From NCBI GenBank assembly GCA_020425605.1, contig JAGQRH010000013.1, positions 43,407 to 107,406 on the forward strand: 64,000 nt of DNA. Direction: 5' to 3'. The number at the start of each line of letters is the position of its first letter. Position 1 is the first letter of the stretch. The DNA is from Planctomycetota bacterium. Its GTDB lineage: Bacteria > Planctomycetota > UBA8742 > UBA2392. The notes below the pieces were generated by a model, which did no database searches, was not told the origin of the DNA, and saw only the letters and a program-made list of their open reading frames with translations. This document shows positions 23,161-36,934 of this stretch, piece after piece. The position numbers and the translations under genes were made by a program.

Positions 23161-24438
23161 TTACTTGTTGCGTACGTTGCTGCCGTTGCGGGTGCGGAGG
23201 TTGTAGACGATCTTGGTGCTCTCGCCCGCCTTGATGTTCAGGTTGAAGCGGTGCGTCTGGAAGTCGATCTTGGTCGAGGCGGTCTTGCTGTCGACGTCAC
23301 AGTCGCCGCTGATCACGATGTTGACCTCGAAGTCCACGTCGCGATTGCGGAAGTTCTTCAGCTCAATCTCGAAGTCTTCGACCGTGTCCCAGCCGCGAAG
23401 GTATTGCCTGTTCCCATTCCAGCCGAAGGTCAGGTTTTCCTTTTTGAAGCTGGTGCGCTTGGACTTGATCTGGACTTCCGGGTCGACGCCGGCGTTCACC
23501 TTGACTTCGTCGTTCTTCGGGATGTAGTCGGTCACTACCATCCCCACGAAGCTCAGACGGTTGCCGCCCGCATCGCGATACAAACGCACGATGCCGGCCG
23601 GCAGCGGCTCTTTGCCAAGCTTGTGGGCTTCGTCGTTCTTGAACACAAGCAGCTTGGCGAGATAGTTGCCGTACTTGCGGGCGTCCCAGGTGTAGACCGT
23701 TTGCAGCGGAACGCCGGTCTGCACGAAGCTCTCGAGGCGCTTGGACCAACCGTTCGGAATCGTTTCAGTGCCTTCCACCGCGTAGATGTAGTACTCGGAC
23801 AGGCCTTCCTTGATGATGTCCTTCTTCTGGTTCTCGGCGCGGTCTGCGTCGCGCATCTTGCCGTAGGCTTCCTTCATGCGCTGCTGGCGGGCGCCGCCGG
23901 CGAGGGCTGCGATTTCTTCAACGACGTGAATGCTGCCGACAACCAGGCGGACGTGTGCGTCTTCATATTCTTCGCCCGAGTTGTTGCTGACGCCGACGTA
24001 GCCGGTCAGCTTCATGCTGCGTTCGTCGGTGCTGAGCATGCCGTGGTATTCGGCGCCCCAGGAGATGCCGCTCGTGAAGTAGCTGATCTCGACCTTGGCG
24101 CTGACCGCGGCGTCTGCGGCAACAGTCCAGATCAGCATCTGGTTGCTCTCGGCCGGGTAGCTGGTGTCAAGAACTTCGAGCTTGTCGGCGTTGGTCAGAG
24201 GGCTGAACTCGACACTGGTCGGGTCGATCAGCGTGTTCGCCCAGCTGAACTGCAGGCGGTTGTTGCCCTGCTTGAACGTCAGCTCGCGCGTTTCGCGGAC
24301 AAGCGTCAGGTCAACCGAGTTGTAGATCGTCAGCTGGACAGTGTCGCGCTTGGGCAGCGTGACCAGCTCTTCCTTGGCGCTGAGCGGCCCGGAAAGGGCC
24401 AGAGTGGTAAGTATCAGGGACGGTATTAGCCATCGCAT
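23161..24438 (-). CDS. DUF4139 family secreted protein, paralogue 1 of the array
   Basis: A 425-residue exported protein and first gene of the run. The start ATG 24438 (MRWLIPSLILTTLALSGPLSA) is fixed by AAAGGAG seven bases upstream. The mature part begins KEELVTLPKRDTVQLTIYNS and keeps the shared blocks (FSWANTLIDPTSVEFSPL, YFTSGISWGAEYHG, VGVSNNSGEEYEDAHVRLVV, GLSEYYIYAVEGTETIPNG, YIPKNDEVKVNAGVDPE). The linker near 210-235 is basic and helical (RQQRMKEAYGKMRDADRAEN). The gap to paralogue 2 is only 29 bases, so one transcript probably covers all four. Confidence 0.85.
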   Translation of the reverse strand: MRWLIPSLILTTLALSGPLSAKEELVTLPKRDTVQLTIYNSVDLTLVRETRELTFKQGNNRLQFSWANTLIDPTSVEFSPLTNADKLEVLDTSYPAESNQMLIWTVAADAAVSAKVEISYFTSGISWGAEYHGMLSTDERSMKLTGYVGVSNNSGEEYEDAHVRLVVGSIHVVEEIAALAGGARQQRMKEAYGKMRDADRAENQKKDIIKEGLSEYYIYAVEGTETIPNGWSKRLESFVQTGVPLQTVYTWDARKYGNYLAKLLVFKNDEAHKLGKEPLPAGIVRLYRDAGGNRLSFVGMVVTDYIPKNDEVKVNAGVDPEVQIKSKRTSFKKENLTFGWNGNRQYLRGWDTVEDFEIELKNFRNRDVDFEVNIVISGDCDVDSKTASTKIDFQTHRFNLNIKAGESTKIVYNLRTRNGSNVRNK

Positions 24439-24507
24439 CGGCTGCTCCTTTGTCTTTGCATACGATGGGACGCTGTGCCTGCTGTGCGAGTTCCGGAAAT
24501 CTCTGTG

Positions 24508-24523
24508 ATGCAATCGAATGCAT
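24508..24523. promoter_or_regulatory. short inverted repeat in a divergent promoter region
   Basis: ATGCA and TGCAT flank six bases (ATCGAA) between the start of the DUF4139 array (24438) and the plus-strand gene at 24571. It could be a dimeric repressor site, but the arms are short and A/T content makes chance possible. Confidence 0.25.
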
Positions 24524-24570
24524 TACGTGGTTAGATGCGCAGACATAAGTCACGCACTGGGGAATGGGCC

Positions 24571-25032
24571 ATGCGCAAGGAACTGGAGCCTTACCGTAAG
24601 TGGTTCGGCGAATGGAGCGGCAGCGGTGTCAGCAAATCCAACGTTGCTGTCAGCACACGCTTGTCCATCCAGCCCCGCCTTGCCGGCCACTGCATTGAGT
24701 TCGTGGTGGAATCAATGACGCCCGACTCCAGCAGGCTGGTGCACGGTGTCATCGCGCTATTGGGTGTTGATCCCGACAGTAGGCTTCGGATGACTGTAAT
24801 GTCCACGATTCACGGCGCCATGGCCATGCCCGTCACGCCGGAAGATCCGGGTGCGCTCGCCATCGAAGGCGAGAGTGTGGTCGGAAACCGCGTCGTTGTT
24901 TCCCTCATAGAAGAAGATTCCGGCCAACTGATGCTCACCAGCTACTGGAAGCCGGAACTGCCCATGGACGCTGAGCCGGTAGGCTTCAGCAATGTGAAGC
25001 TTTCGCGCGTGACCGTCAATCATGGCGATTGA
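24571..25032 (+). CDS. uncharacterised 153-residue protein (possibly DUF1579/lipocalin-like)
   Basis: Starts MRKELEPYRKWFGEWSGSG at 24571; the upstream open frame of 12 codons has no support. The sequence is beta-rich, with the short W-x-G-x-W-x-G-x-G opening seen in lipocalin-like and DUF1579 proteins that hold small ligands in a barrel. No signal peptide, so cytoplasmic. The link to a family is a weak resemblance. It is divergent from the DUF4139 array and convergent with the Cys/Met-enzyme gene, whose stop lies 17 bases away. Confidence 0.6.
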   Translation: MRKELEPYRKWFGEWSGSGVSKSNVAVSTRLSIQPRLAGHCIEFVVESMTPDSSRLVHGVIALLGVDPDSRLRMTVMSTIHGAMAMPVTPEDPGALAIEGESVVGNRVVVSLIEEDSGQLMLTSYWKPELPMDAEPVGFSNVKLSRVTVNHGD

Positions 25033-25049
25033 AGTGACCGGGCGCCCTC

Positions 25050-26375
25050 CTACTTTGCTTGCGAAAACGCCTTTTCAAGGTCGCGGATGATGTCTTCTGC
25101 GCCCTCGACACCGATGCTGAGCCGGATGCCGTTGGCCGCGATGCCGCCTTCCAGACGTTTCTCGGCGGGAACGGCTGCGTGTGTCATGGCGCCCGGATTC
25201 TCGATCAATGTGCGCAGCTGGCCGAGGCTGACCGCCAGCGTGAGCGTGTAGGCGTGTTTGGCGATCCAGTCGACGACCTTGATGTTGTTCTCTGGCTTCG
25301 TCGCGTCTTTCTCGACGGTCTCGAAGTAGATCATGTTTCCCGGCGTGAAACTCCCGTCGGGGCTGCGCATCTGCTTTTTGGCCAGCGCGCGTTGCGGGTA
25401 GTTCTCGAGTCCGGGGAAAACGACGCGGGCGACCATTTCATGGCCTTCCAGCCAGCGTGCTACCTCGTAGGCCGTTTCCATCTGTCGCTTGAGCCGCAGC
25501 GGCAGCGTCGGCAAGCCATAAACCAGGATTGGCCATGCGCTCTTGGGCGCCAGCACCCCGCCGAAGTCCTTTCGATACAGCAGAACCTGACCTTCCAGCT
25601 CGTGCGGGCCGATTACCGCGCCGCCCATGTCGGTGCCGTATCCGCCGATGTTCTTGGTCAATGAGTGCACGACGACGTGGGCGCCCAGCTCAATCGGCCG
25701 CTGGCAGTATGGCGTGGCGAACGTGTTGTCGACCACGATGTAGACCTGGCGGTCCGCACTCCGCTTCTTGTTTACCTCGTCGACGATGGCGCGCACGGCC
25801 TCCATGTCGATCATTTCAAGCGTCGGGTTCACGGGAGACTCAAAGTAGATCGCGCGAGTCTTGTCGGTGATGGCGCCCTTGAGCTGGTCCATACTGCGCA
25901 TGTCGATGAGGTTGGCCTTGATGTTCTGGCGCGGGTACCAATTGGTGAACAGGCTGTAGGTGCAGCCATAGAGGGTCTTGTGAGACACAAGCTCATCGCC
26001 CGCGTTCAGCAGAACACCGAGCGCCGCTGAAATGGCGGCCATGCCGGTGCTGAAGGCTACGCAGAAATCACCGCCCTCGAAGCTGGCGAGCTCATCTTCC
26101 AGCATGCCGCGTGTCGGCTCGTCCAGCCGATCATAGATGTAGATCGGCTTGGTCTTGTGTGCGTCGCCGGATGCGTACTCCTGGAATCCGCGTGCACCGC
26201 GCTCGGTTTTGTCGAGCCGGTATGTGACGCTGCTGCTTTGAGGCGGAATGATGTGGTGGCGGAAGTCCCATTTCTCCGTGAAGTGCTGGCCGTGGATCAG
26301 GAAGGACTCGACGCTCGTGCCGGGCGGGATGTTCCGCACGCGCTTGCTGATGTCAGATCCGGTGTTCTTGGCCAT
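25050..26375 (-). CDS. Cys/Met-metabolism PLP enzyme (gamma-synthase or gamma-lyase family)
   Basis: A 441-residue fold-type I PLP enzyme. The Schiff-base lysine is K241 in HSLTKNIGGYGTD, the PLP-nitrogen Asp is D216 in VVDNTFATP, and the phosphate-side residues are in AFSTGMAAISAAL and TLYGCTY (Y136). Cystathionine gamma-synthase, O-acetylhomoserine sulfhydrylase and methionine gamma-lyase share this pattern and cannot be told apart by motif reading alone. The family handles four-carbon sulfur amino acids. An N-terminal extension of about 30 residues precedes the usual core, and the insert near 325-350 is slightly long. AGGAG lies seven bases before ATG 26375. No riboswitch-like leader fits in the 53 bases between this start and the next terminator. 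Confidence 0.88.
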   Translation of the reverse strand: MAKNTGSDISKRVRNIPPGTSVESFLIHGQHFTEKWDFRHHIIPPQSSSVTYRLDKTERGARGFQEYASGDAHKTKPIYIYDRLDEPTRGMLEDELASFEGGDFCVAFSTGMAAISAALGVLLNAGDELVSHKTLYGCTYSLFTNWYPRQNIKANLIDMRSMDQLKGAITDKTRAIYFESPVNPTLEMIDMEAVRAIVDEVNKKRSADRQVYIVVDNTFATPYCQRPIELGAHVVVHSLTKNIGGYGTDMGGAVIGPHELEGQVLLYRKDFGGVLAPKSAWPILVYGLPTLPLRLKRQMETAYEVARWLEGHEMVARVVFPGLENYPQRALAKKQMRSPDGSFTPGNMIYFETVEKDATKPENNIKVVDWIAKHAYTLTLAVSLGQLRTLIENPGAMTHAAVPAEKRLEGGIAANGIRLSIGVEGAEDIIRDLEKAFSQAK

Positions 26376-26428
26376 GGCATGCTCCTGTTGAAGGCGCGCA
26401 GTTTAGCGAGCCGCAGTCTTTAAGCGAC

Positions 26429-26455
26429 AAAAGCCCGGGCAATGCCCGGGCTTTT
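26429..26455 (-). terminator. strong intrinsic terminator after the kinase gene
   Basis: AAAAGCCCGGGC and GCCCGGGCTTTT pair perfectly (12 bp, loop ATT on the minus strand), ending in TTTT on the minus strand 15 bases past the kinase stop. The symmetric A/T ends would work in both directions. Confidence 0.85.
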
Positions 26456-26469
26456 GTGTACGGTCTGCA

Positions 26470-31242
<4,773 letters not shown>

Positions 31243-31400
31243 GGCGTCGGTATCGTCCTGTCAGGCCAAAAGCGACGTAGCAGTGTAGCAGCCGAGACGA
31301 AAAATGCGCCCCGAGGTCCCACAGAACCTTACACGATGTACAGGTTTTTGCCAAAAGATTGAGGCGACTTTCGAGGTTAAAAGAAGTTACTGACACCGCC

Positions 31401-32504
31401 CTAACCAACCGCCGCAACCACGGCATCTGCCACCTGGTCCACCTGCGTGTCGTTCATCTGATCGAAGACAGGCAGGCTAAGCGCTGTTTCGCACAGCCTT
31501 TCGCACACCGGCAAGTCGCCCTTCTTGCCACCGAGATCGCTGAAGCACTCCTGCAGATGAAGTGGTACCGGGTAATAGACGCCACAGCCGATCGCCTGCT
31601 CCGCCAGTTGCCTGGCAACATCATCACGGTTCGGCAGGCGCAACGTGTACTGGTGGTAGATGTGGGTGTTGCCTTCGCTTATGGGTGGCGTCGCGATCTT
31701 GGCATTGCCCTTGAAGCGCTCATTGTAGCGGTTGGCGACTTCAGCGCGGCGGGCGTTCCAGTCGTCGAGCCGCTTCAGCTTGATGCTAAGTACTACGGCT
31801 TGCAGGGCATCGAGGCGACCGCATACGCCGACCACCTTGTTGTGATAGCGAGGCCGCTCGCCGTGCAGACGAAGCAACTTCACTCGGTCGGCCAGTGCAT
31901 CGTCGTTGGTGGCGATCATCCCCCCGTCGCCTGCGCCGCCGAGGTTCTTGGTCGGGTAGAAGCTGAAGCAACCGAAATGGGCAAAGGTTCCGGCCTTCTT
32001 GCCGTGGCGCGTTGCGCCGAAGGCCTGCGCGGCATCGTCAATCACGGCGAGGTTGTGCTCGCGCGCGAGGTCCATAACGCCTTCCATGTCGGCACACTGG
32101 CCGTACAGGTCGACGGGGATGATGGCCTTGGTCTTGCTCGTGATCTTTGAGGCCGCGGACTTCAGGTCAATGTTGAACGTGTCTTCGTGCACGTCGCAAA
32201 AGACCGGCACGGCATTGAGACGGGCGACAGCGCCGGCTGTCGCAAAGAACGTGAACGCCGGGCAAATGACTTCATCACCAGGCTTGATGCCTGCAGCCAT
32301 GAGGCTGATCAGCAGGGCATCGCTGCCGTTGCTGACGCCAATTGCGTGTTTCACGCCCAGGTAAGCGGCACTCTCGGCTTCAAACGCCTCTACGTACTTT
32401 CCCAGCACGAACGCCTGGTCGTCGAACACGTTGCTGACGGCGGCCAGCACTTCATCCTTGATTGTCGCGTACTGCGCTTTCAGGTCGAGGAACGGAACAC
32501 CCAT
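31401..32504 (-). CDS. DegT/DnrJ/EryC1/StrS family PLP aminotransferase
   Basis: A 367-residue sugar aminotransferase of fold type I. PLP binds K186 in SFYPTKNLGGAGDGG, and D156 lies in LAVIDDAAQAFGA. The phosphate motif is NGSDALLISL (60-69) and the entry motif PAFTFFATAGA (82-92). These enzymes aminate 3- or 4-keto nucleotide-linked sugars for polysaccharide, lipopolysaccharide or glycan synthesis. The substrate position cannot be decided from motifs, and no sugar nucleotide gene is adjacent. GGAG lies six bases before ATG 32504. It is followed on the same strand by the kinase gene after 158 bases of non-coding DNA. Confidence 0.9.
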   Translation of the reverse strand: MGVPFLDLKAQYATIKDEVLAAVSNVFDDQAFVLGKYVEAFEAESAAYLGVKHAIGVSNGSDALLISLMAAGIKPGDEVICPAFTFFATAGAVARLNAVPVFCDVHEDTFNIDLKSAASKITSKTKAIIPVDLYGQCADMEGVMDLAREHNLAVIDDAAQAFGATRHGKKAGTFAHFGCFSFYPTKNLGGAGDGGMIATNDDALADRVKLLRLHGERPRYHNKVVGVCGRLDALQAVVLSIKLKRLDDWNARRAEVANRYNERFKGNAKIATPPISEGNTHIYHQYTLRLPNRDDVARQLAEQAIGCGVYYPVPLHLQECFSDLGGKKGDLPVCERLCETALSLPVFDQMNDTQVDQVADAVVAAVG

Positions 32505-32586
32505 CGCTGTCTCCGGCTACTTTCGGCCGCGAACTATAACAGTGGGGGCAGCGCGCGCCATGCCCGCGGGGCTGTGATTAAAGAGG

Positions 32587-32613
32587 CACGGAGCCGGTTG
32601 GGACGGCTCCGTG
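32587..32613 (-). terminator. terminator hairpin
   Basis: CACGGAGCCG and CGGCTCCGTG pair perfectly (10 bp, seven-base loop) in the gap between the stop at 32642 and the DegT start. On the minus strand a T-rich tail (CTCTTTAATC) follows. Confidence 0.65.
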
Positions 32614-32641
32614 TGGGGTGCTCCCGGCGTGGGGTCCGGGG

Positions 32642-33310
32642 TTACTGTTTGCGTTCGGTTTCCTTCTTCGGCTCTTCGGCCGGTTTTTCTTCTTTGGGGG
32701 TTTCGCCGCCAGACTTGCTGGTCTTGCGGATGATCTTGACGTGAACCTTCCACGAGCCGTCGGGCGCTTCCTTGGTGTATTCCTCGACCTCGGCGTCCGG
32801 GTCGTCCTCGAGGTCTTCGCCATTGCCGAGGCGGTCTTCCATTTCCTTGCGCATTTTCTCGAACTGCTCGTCGGCTTCCTTGCGGAACTTCTCCATCCGT
32901 TCGCGCATTTCATCCATTGCCTTGCGGAACTCCTCGGGCATTTCTTTGCCTTCGCCCCAGGGGATGATCTTTGGGTGCGGGGCGTCCTCACCGGGCTCGG
33001 TTTCGCCCTCGCCGCGGATCTTGACGCGCACGCGCTTCAGAAGGTCCTGGACTTCCTTCGGCAGGTCGCCGCCGATGTTGTCCCAATCACTCTCGTCTGA
33101 CTCTTCTTCCGATTTGCTTTCGGTCTTACCGGCGTCGTCTTCGGCGTTCTCGCCGTTTTCCTCGTCGGCTGGAAGGATGAGTACGGTGCCGTCGTCCTTC
33201 TCGACGATCTTGACCCTCTTGCCGCTGGGCAACGTCTCGATCTTCTGTGCGAAAGCCGGCGCGGCGACAAACACGGCTACTGCTGCGAATAGTGCGATCA
33301 GGTTTCTCAT
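32642..33310 (-). CDS. secreted charged coiled-coil protein
   Basis: A 222-residue exported protein with signal peptide MRNLIALFAAVAVFVAAPAFA and cleavage before Q22. The mature protein opens with a short beta part (KIETLPSGKRVKIVEKDDG), followed by an acidic disordered stretch and a helical Glu/Met/Lys region (about 115-165; MPEEFRKAMDEMRERMEKFR). The tail is rich in Lys, Glu and Pro. No known family. It resembles the exported coiled-coil protein at 3587 in composition but not in alignable sequence. Confidence 0.75.
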   Translation of the reverse strand: MRNLIALFAAVAVFVAAPAFAQKIETLPSGKRVKIVEKDDGTVLILPADEENGENAEDDAGKTESKSEEESDESDWDNIGGDLPKEVQDLLKRVRVKIRGEGETEPGEDAPHPKIIPWGEGKEMPEEFRKAMDEMRERMEKFRKEADEQFEKMRKEMEDRLGNGEDLEDDPDAEVEEYTKEAPDGSWKVHVKIIRKTSKSGGETPKEEKPAEEPKKETERKQ

Positions 33311-33385
33311 GGCTGTTCTCCGTCAATTGTCTCTTCCTCTACTACGGAGAAGTCTGCGTTGGCGTTACATACGCAGGCAAAGAAA

Positions 33386-33410
33386 ACCGGGCGCCCTGAG
33401 GGCGCCCGGT
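33386..33410 (-). terminator. terminator hairpin after the redoxin-copper gene
   Basis: ACCGGGCGCCC and GGGCGCCCGGT pair perfectly (11 bp, loop TGA). On the minus strand TTTTCTTTG follows, giving a good T tail 18 bases after the stop at 33428. Confidence 0.8.
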
Positions 33411-33427
33411 CTGACTCGTTAGTGCGG

Positions 33428-35239
33428 CTAGTCTTCCAGCGGGTACCAGTTGATGTAGCCGATCTGCATCTCTTCCCAGGTCTGTTCGCCGAAGCGAATG
33501 TCCTTGGTGGGGTCCGGATTGGCGGGGTTCTTGTCACTGTTGTCGAACCAGCCCGTGGCGTAGATCTTTGTGCCGACAGGCAGGTCGATCGGCTCACGAA
33601 GGATGTACAGCAACTGCCAGTTGAAGTCGTAGCGGGGAATGTCCAGCAGCACCTGCTCCGTGCCGTCGGGCAGCCTGGCAACGTACTTGTATGCCTTGCC
33701 ACGCAGGTGCATGTGCGGCATCAGCGACAGCAGGCGCATCTTCTTGCGCACTACGTAGATGGCCTTCACTTCGTGGTTCTCGGCGCCGGCCGGGATGTTG
33801 AAGAAGACGTTCGAGATCCCCGTCGTGGTCACTTCGTGCGTCGGGCGCTCCTTGCAGAAGATCATCCCCAACTCGGGCTTGTCTTCGCAGGCTTCGCCGG
33901 TTGGTGTGTAGTGGATCTGGAAGACCATCGTGGCGCCCTTGGGCAGGAACTTGCCCATGCCTTCCGGAAACACGATGTGGCCCTGGCCGGGCACCATGCC
34001 CATGAAGTAGCCGTTCAGTCCGCCGTTGTCGTCCGGTTGTTCCTTGGCGCGTGGGTGGTTGCGTGGGTACTTCAGGAAGATCAGCACGTGGTGGACGACC
34101 TGCGGCGCGCTCGGGCGAATCTCCATGGCCTGCAGCCATTTGTCTTCGTCGAAGTTTGTCTCCACCTGTACGTACTGGTACTTCACCGTTCCCTTTGCGG
34201 GGACATTGAATGCTTTGGCGGGTCCGACGACAGCGTCCGGCTGGCCGATTTTCCAGCCCTTGGTCCAGCTCTTGACTACGGGTGCGTCCTTGGCGTCCCC
34301 TTCCGGGCAGCCGTTATCAATCCAGCTCAGCAGTGCCGTACGGTCAGCGTCGCTGAGGCTGCGGTCGTTGATGAAGTCGCCATGCGCGGGGTCAGCGAAC
34401 CAGGGGGGCATCAGGCGATTCTCGACCTGGCGCTTGACCATAGTGCGGTTGGCCTTCACGTCGGCGTAGGTCATCAACTCAAACGGACCATTCTCGCCGT
34501 TGCGGTGGCACTCCTGGCAGTTGTCCTGAACGATGCGGCTGACACGGTTGTGCCAGGTGATGTCGCCCTTCGGCTCCGTGGCTTCAAACTCCAGCAGGCA
34601 GCCTGGCGCCCAGGTTGCGTTGTAGAACACGTCCTCGCCTTCAAGTACGGCATCGATGGCGTCTCGCAGGTAGGTCTCGCGCGGCTCTTCGAGGTTGTAG
34701 CCGAATCCGAACTGGTCGCTGACGGCGCCGCGGTACCGCAGCGTGCGGGCTGAGTCCAGCACGAAGCAATCGCCCGTGCTGTTGACCTTCAGCGCACGCG
34801 CGATTTCACCCTTGGGGTCGCTGATGTAGCGCGCCGTGAAGCCGTAGCGCTTGATGGCTTCTTTGCACTTGTCGACGGTGTCGTTTTCCATCGGGTTCAA
34901 CAACAGGAACGCGACGTCTTTTTCGGCGTAGTCCGAAACGATCTCATTGAGCACCGGTGCGAACTTCTTGCAGATCGGGCAAGTCGAGTTTGTCACCGCA
35001 ATGACCAGCGCCTTCTTGTCCTTGTAGTCGGACAGCTTGCCCGACTTTCCTTCTGTGTCGGTGAACGCGAGGTCTTCAATCAGCTGGCCGACCCGAAACT
35101 TACGCGCATCCACCAGTTTGGGAGCCTGCCGGATGTCTTCGGGTTTTGCTTCGTCCTGCGACATCACAACGCCCGCAAGCCCGCCGACCACGCCGGCCGC
35201 GAGCAAGAACAGCACACTCAATTGCTTCAGATTCATCAT
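33428..35239 (-). CDS. redoxin - cytochrome c - copper monooxygenase-like fusion protein
   Basis: A 603-residue exported three-module protein with an N-terminal signal sequence or anchor (about 5-26). Module 1 (about 46-205) is an AhpC/TSA redoxin with CPIC at 87-90. Module 2 (about 225-315) is cytochrome c-like with one haem motif C241-Q-E-C-H245 and MPPW at 277-280, whose Met could be the sixth ligand. Module 3 (about 320-603) resembles the ascorbate-dependent type II copper monooxygenase fold, with paired His HHVLIF (383-384), HYTPTG (443) and PHMHLRG (509, 511) as likely copper ligands. Together this suggests periplasmic electron transfer to a copper centre. The substrate is unknown. It is divergent from the zinc-ribbon gene at 35385. 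Confidence 0.85.
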   Translation of the reverse strand: MMNLKQLSVLFLLAAGVVGGLAGVVMSQDEAKPEDIRQAPKLVDARKFRVGQLIEDLAFTDTEGKSGKLSDYKDKKALVIAVTNSTCPICKKFAPVLNEIVSDYAEKDVAFLLLNPMENDTVDKCKEAIKRYGFTARYISDPKGEIARALKVNSTGDCFVLDSARTLRYRGAVSDQFGFGYNLEEPRETYLRDAIDAVLEGEDVFYNATWAPGCLLEFEATEPKGDITWHNRVSRIVQDNCQECHRNGENGPFELMTYADVKANRTMVKRQVENRLMPPWFADPAHGDFINDRSLSDADRTALLSWIDNGCPEGDAKDAPVVKSWTKGWKIGQPDAVVGPAKAFNVPAKGTVKYQYVQVETNFDEDKWLQAMEIRPSAPQVVHHVLIFLKYPRNHPRAKEQPDDNGGLNGYFMGMVPGQGHIVFPEGMGKFLPKGATMVFQIHYTPTGEACEDKPELGMIFCKERPTHEVTTTGISNVFFNIPAGAENHEVKAIYVVRKKMRLLSLMPHMHLRGKAYKYVARLPDGTEQVLLDIPRYDFNWQLLYILREPIDLPVGTKIYATGWFDNSDKNPANPDPTKDIRFGEQTWEEMQIGYINWYPLED

Positions 35240-35384
35240 CTTCCTCTGTATTCGCCGATGTTCGGGTAGTCACATCCAAGCTGTTATTCTCACGGCACTA
35301 CGGTCGATTTCGCGTGCGTCTTTTCTCACCACGTTGGGGTGTCTATGCTGCGGCCTTCGGTGAGCGGTCATATCGAGGTGCGTT

Positions 35385-36932
35385 GTGGCTGAATTCGACA
35401 ATGATGACGGTCCCGTTGAGGGGTCAAAGACCACAGCGACTACATTGCCGTGCGGCAAATGCGGCGCGGAGCTTGAGTTTAACCCCGGCGCTACTGTGCT
35501 CAAGTGCGGCTATTGCGGGCATTCGCAGAACATCGAAGTGCAGGCCGGTGCGGCTGTAATTGAATACGACCTAAACGACGCGATCAACCGCTACCTCGGT
35601 CAGGTCAAGAAGATGGAGGCCGGCAGTTCCAAGCAGGTGAAGTGCCAGGACTGCGGTGCCGACATCATTGTCGAGGCGGGAAGCAAGACCGCCCGCTGCG
35701 ACTACTGCGGCGGCAAGCGAATCATCGAGGAAGAACTGCCGCCGGAAGTGCTGCGCCCGGAAGCGCTGCTGCCGTTTACGTTTGATTCCGCGAATGCGGT
35801 CGAGCGCTTCCGCAAGTGGCTTGCGGGGGAGGGCTTCTGGGGTCGCCTGTGGGTCAAGCTGGTGCGCCCGAGTGCGCTTCAGCAGCGTGCCAGTGTGGGT
35901 GACCTACACGGAATCTATGTGCCATTCTGGACGTACGACAGCCACGCCCACAGCAACTGGACCGCCCAGGCCGGCTACTATTACTACGTCACGGAGCACT
36001 ACACGGACAGCCAGGGTAAGCGCCAGTCGCGCCAGGTGCGCAAGATTCGCTGGGTGTGGACCAGCGGCTCACGTCGCGACTTCTATGACGACTGGCTTGT
36101 GTGTGCCAGCAAACAGTACTACGGCAGTGATCTGCAGAAGCTCATGAAGAAGATCGAGCCGTTCCCGACCAAGCAACTCAAGCCGTATGACGGCAAGTAT
36201 CTCGCCGGCTTCCGTGCCGAGATCTACACGCTCGACTTGAAAGCGGGCTGGAGCATTGCGCGCGACGGCATGCAGTCAGAGTGTTACGCGCGCTGCGGGC
36301 GGGACGTGCCCGGCGATACACATCGTTTTCTGGAAGTTCGTACCAGCTACTTCGGACAGAGCTTCAAGCACGTGCTGTTGCCCGTGTACGTGATGGGCTA
36401 CCGCTTCAATGAGAAGCAGTTCAACGTGCTGGTGAATGGCAGTACCGGCGAAGTGCAGGGCGGTGCGCCGGTTTCATGGATCAAGATCATCATCATGAGC
36501 GTGATCCTCGCGCTCCTGATCGGCGGCGGAATTGCGGCCTACTTTATTTTCCGGACGCCGGCACAGAGCACGCGGCACAATGCCGCTCCGGTCGAGCGGG
36601 CGAGTTCGGCAGCACCGGACCCGTACGAGCTGCCGGTGCATTTCAAGCGCGACGGCAGCGACGAGGTATGGCAACTCGAGTTCAGCTTTACGGGTGCAGA
36701 TGAGGCGCAAAAGGCAAACAACTGGGAAGAGTTCAAAGCCCAGAATCTGCAAAGCCAGGTCGAGTCAGAGGCCGAGCGAGTACTGAAGCTCGATCGCACC
36801 AGCAGCTACTCGACGCTGGCAAAGAAAGTGCAATCGGTACTCGACCAGAAGTTCAAGAAGGCCGACGGCACACCAAGGTTCGCCAACGTGAAGGTCAGCG
36901 AGCCGCGGGCAACGTCGGGTCGCTCCAGATAG
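35385..36932 (+). CDS. zinc-ribbon membrane protein
   Basis: A 515-residue protein starting at GTG 35385, eight bases after GAGG. Two four-Cys zinc ribbons lie at the N-terminus (CGKCG with CGYCG, residues 23-45; CQDCG with CDYCGG, 88-110). They are followed by a domain of about 240 residues with Trp/Tyr-rich segments (GIYVPFWTYDSHAHS, YYYYVTEHYTD), then a single membrane helix at about 365-387. The last 120 residues are helical and exposed on the other side. Databases often call such proteins helicase- or PriA-like by accident of the zinc ribbon; no helicase motif is present. The layout parallels the 606-residue protein at 5991, which lacks the membrane helix. Confidence 0.75.
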   Translation: MAEFDNDDGPVEGSKTTATTLPCGKCGAELEFNPGATVLKCGYCGHSQNIEVQAGAAVIEYDLNDAINRYLGQVKKMEAGSSKQVKCQDCGADIIVEAGSKTARCDYCGGKRIIEEELPPEVLRPEALLPFTFDSANAVERFRKWLAGEGFWGRLWVKLVRPSALQQRASVGDLHGIYVPFWTYDSHAHSNWTAQAGYYYYVTEHYTDSQGKRQSRQVRKIRWVWTSGSRRDFYDDWLVCASKQYYGSDLQKLMKKIEPFPTKQLKPYDGKYLAGFRAEIYTLDLKAGWSIARDGMQSECYARCGRDVPGDTHRFLEVRTSYFGQSFKHVLLPVYVMGYRFNEKQFNVLVNGSTGEVQGGAPVSWIKIIIMSVILALLIGGGIAAYFIFRTPAQSTRHNAAPVERASSAAPDPYELPVHFKRDGSDEVWQLEFSFTGADEAQKANNWEEFKAQNLQSQVESEAERVLKLDRTSSYSTLAKKVQSVLDQKFKKADGTPRFANVKVSEPRATSGRSR

Positions 36933-36934
36933 TT

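Noticed and set aside
20534..24429. Long plus-strand open frames across the DUF4139 array
   Set aside because: They are mirror frames of four homologous genes. Similar artefacts arise in each paralogue, which explains why they resemble one another.
26376..26428. SAM or similar riboswitch before the Cys/Met enzyme gene
   Set aside because: Only about 50 bases lie between the start and the terminator of the upstream gene, too little for a known aptamer, and no conserved core is visible.
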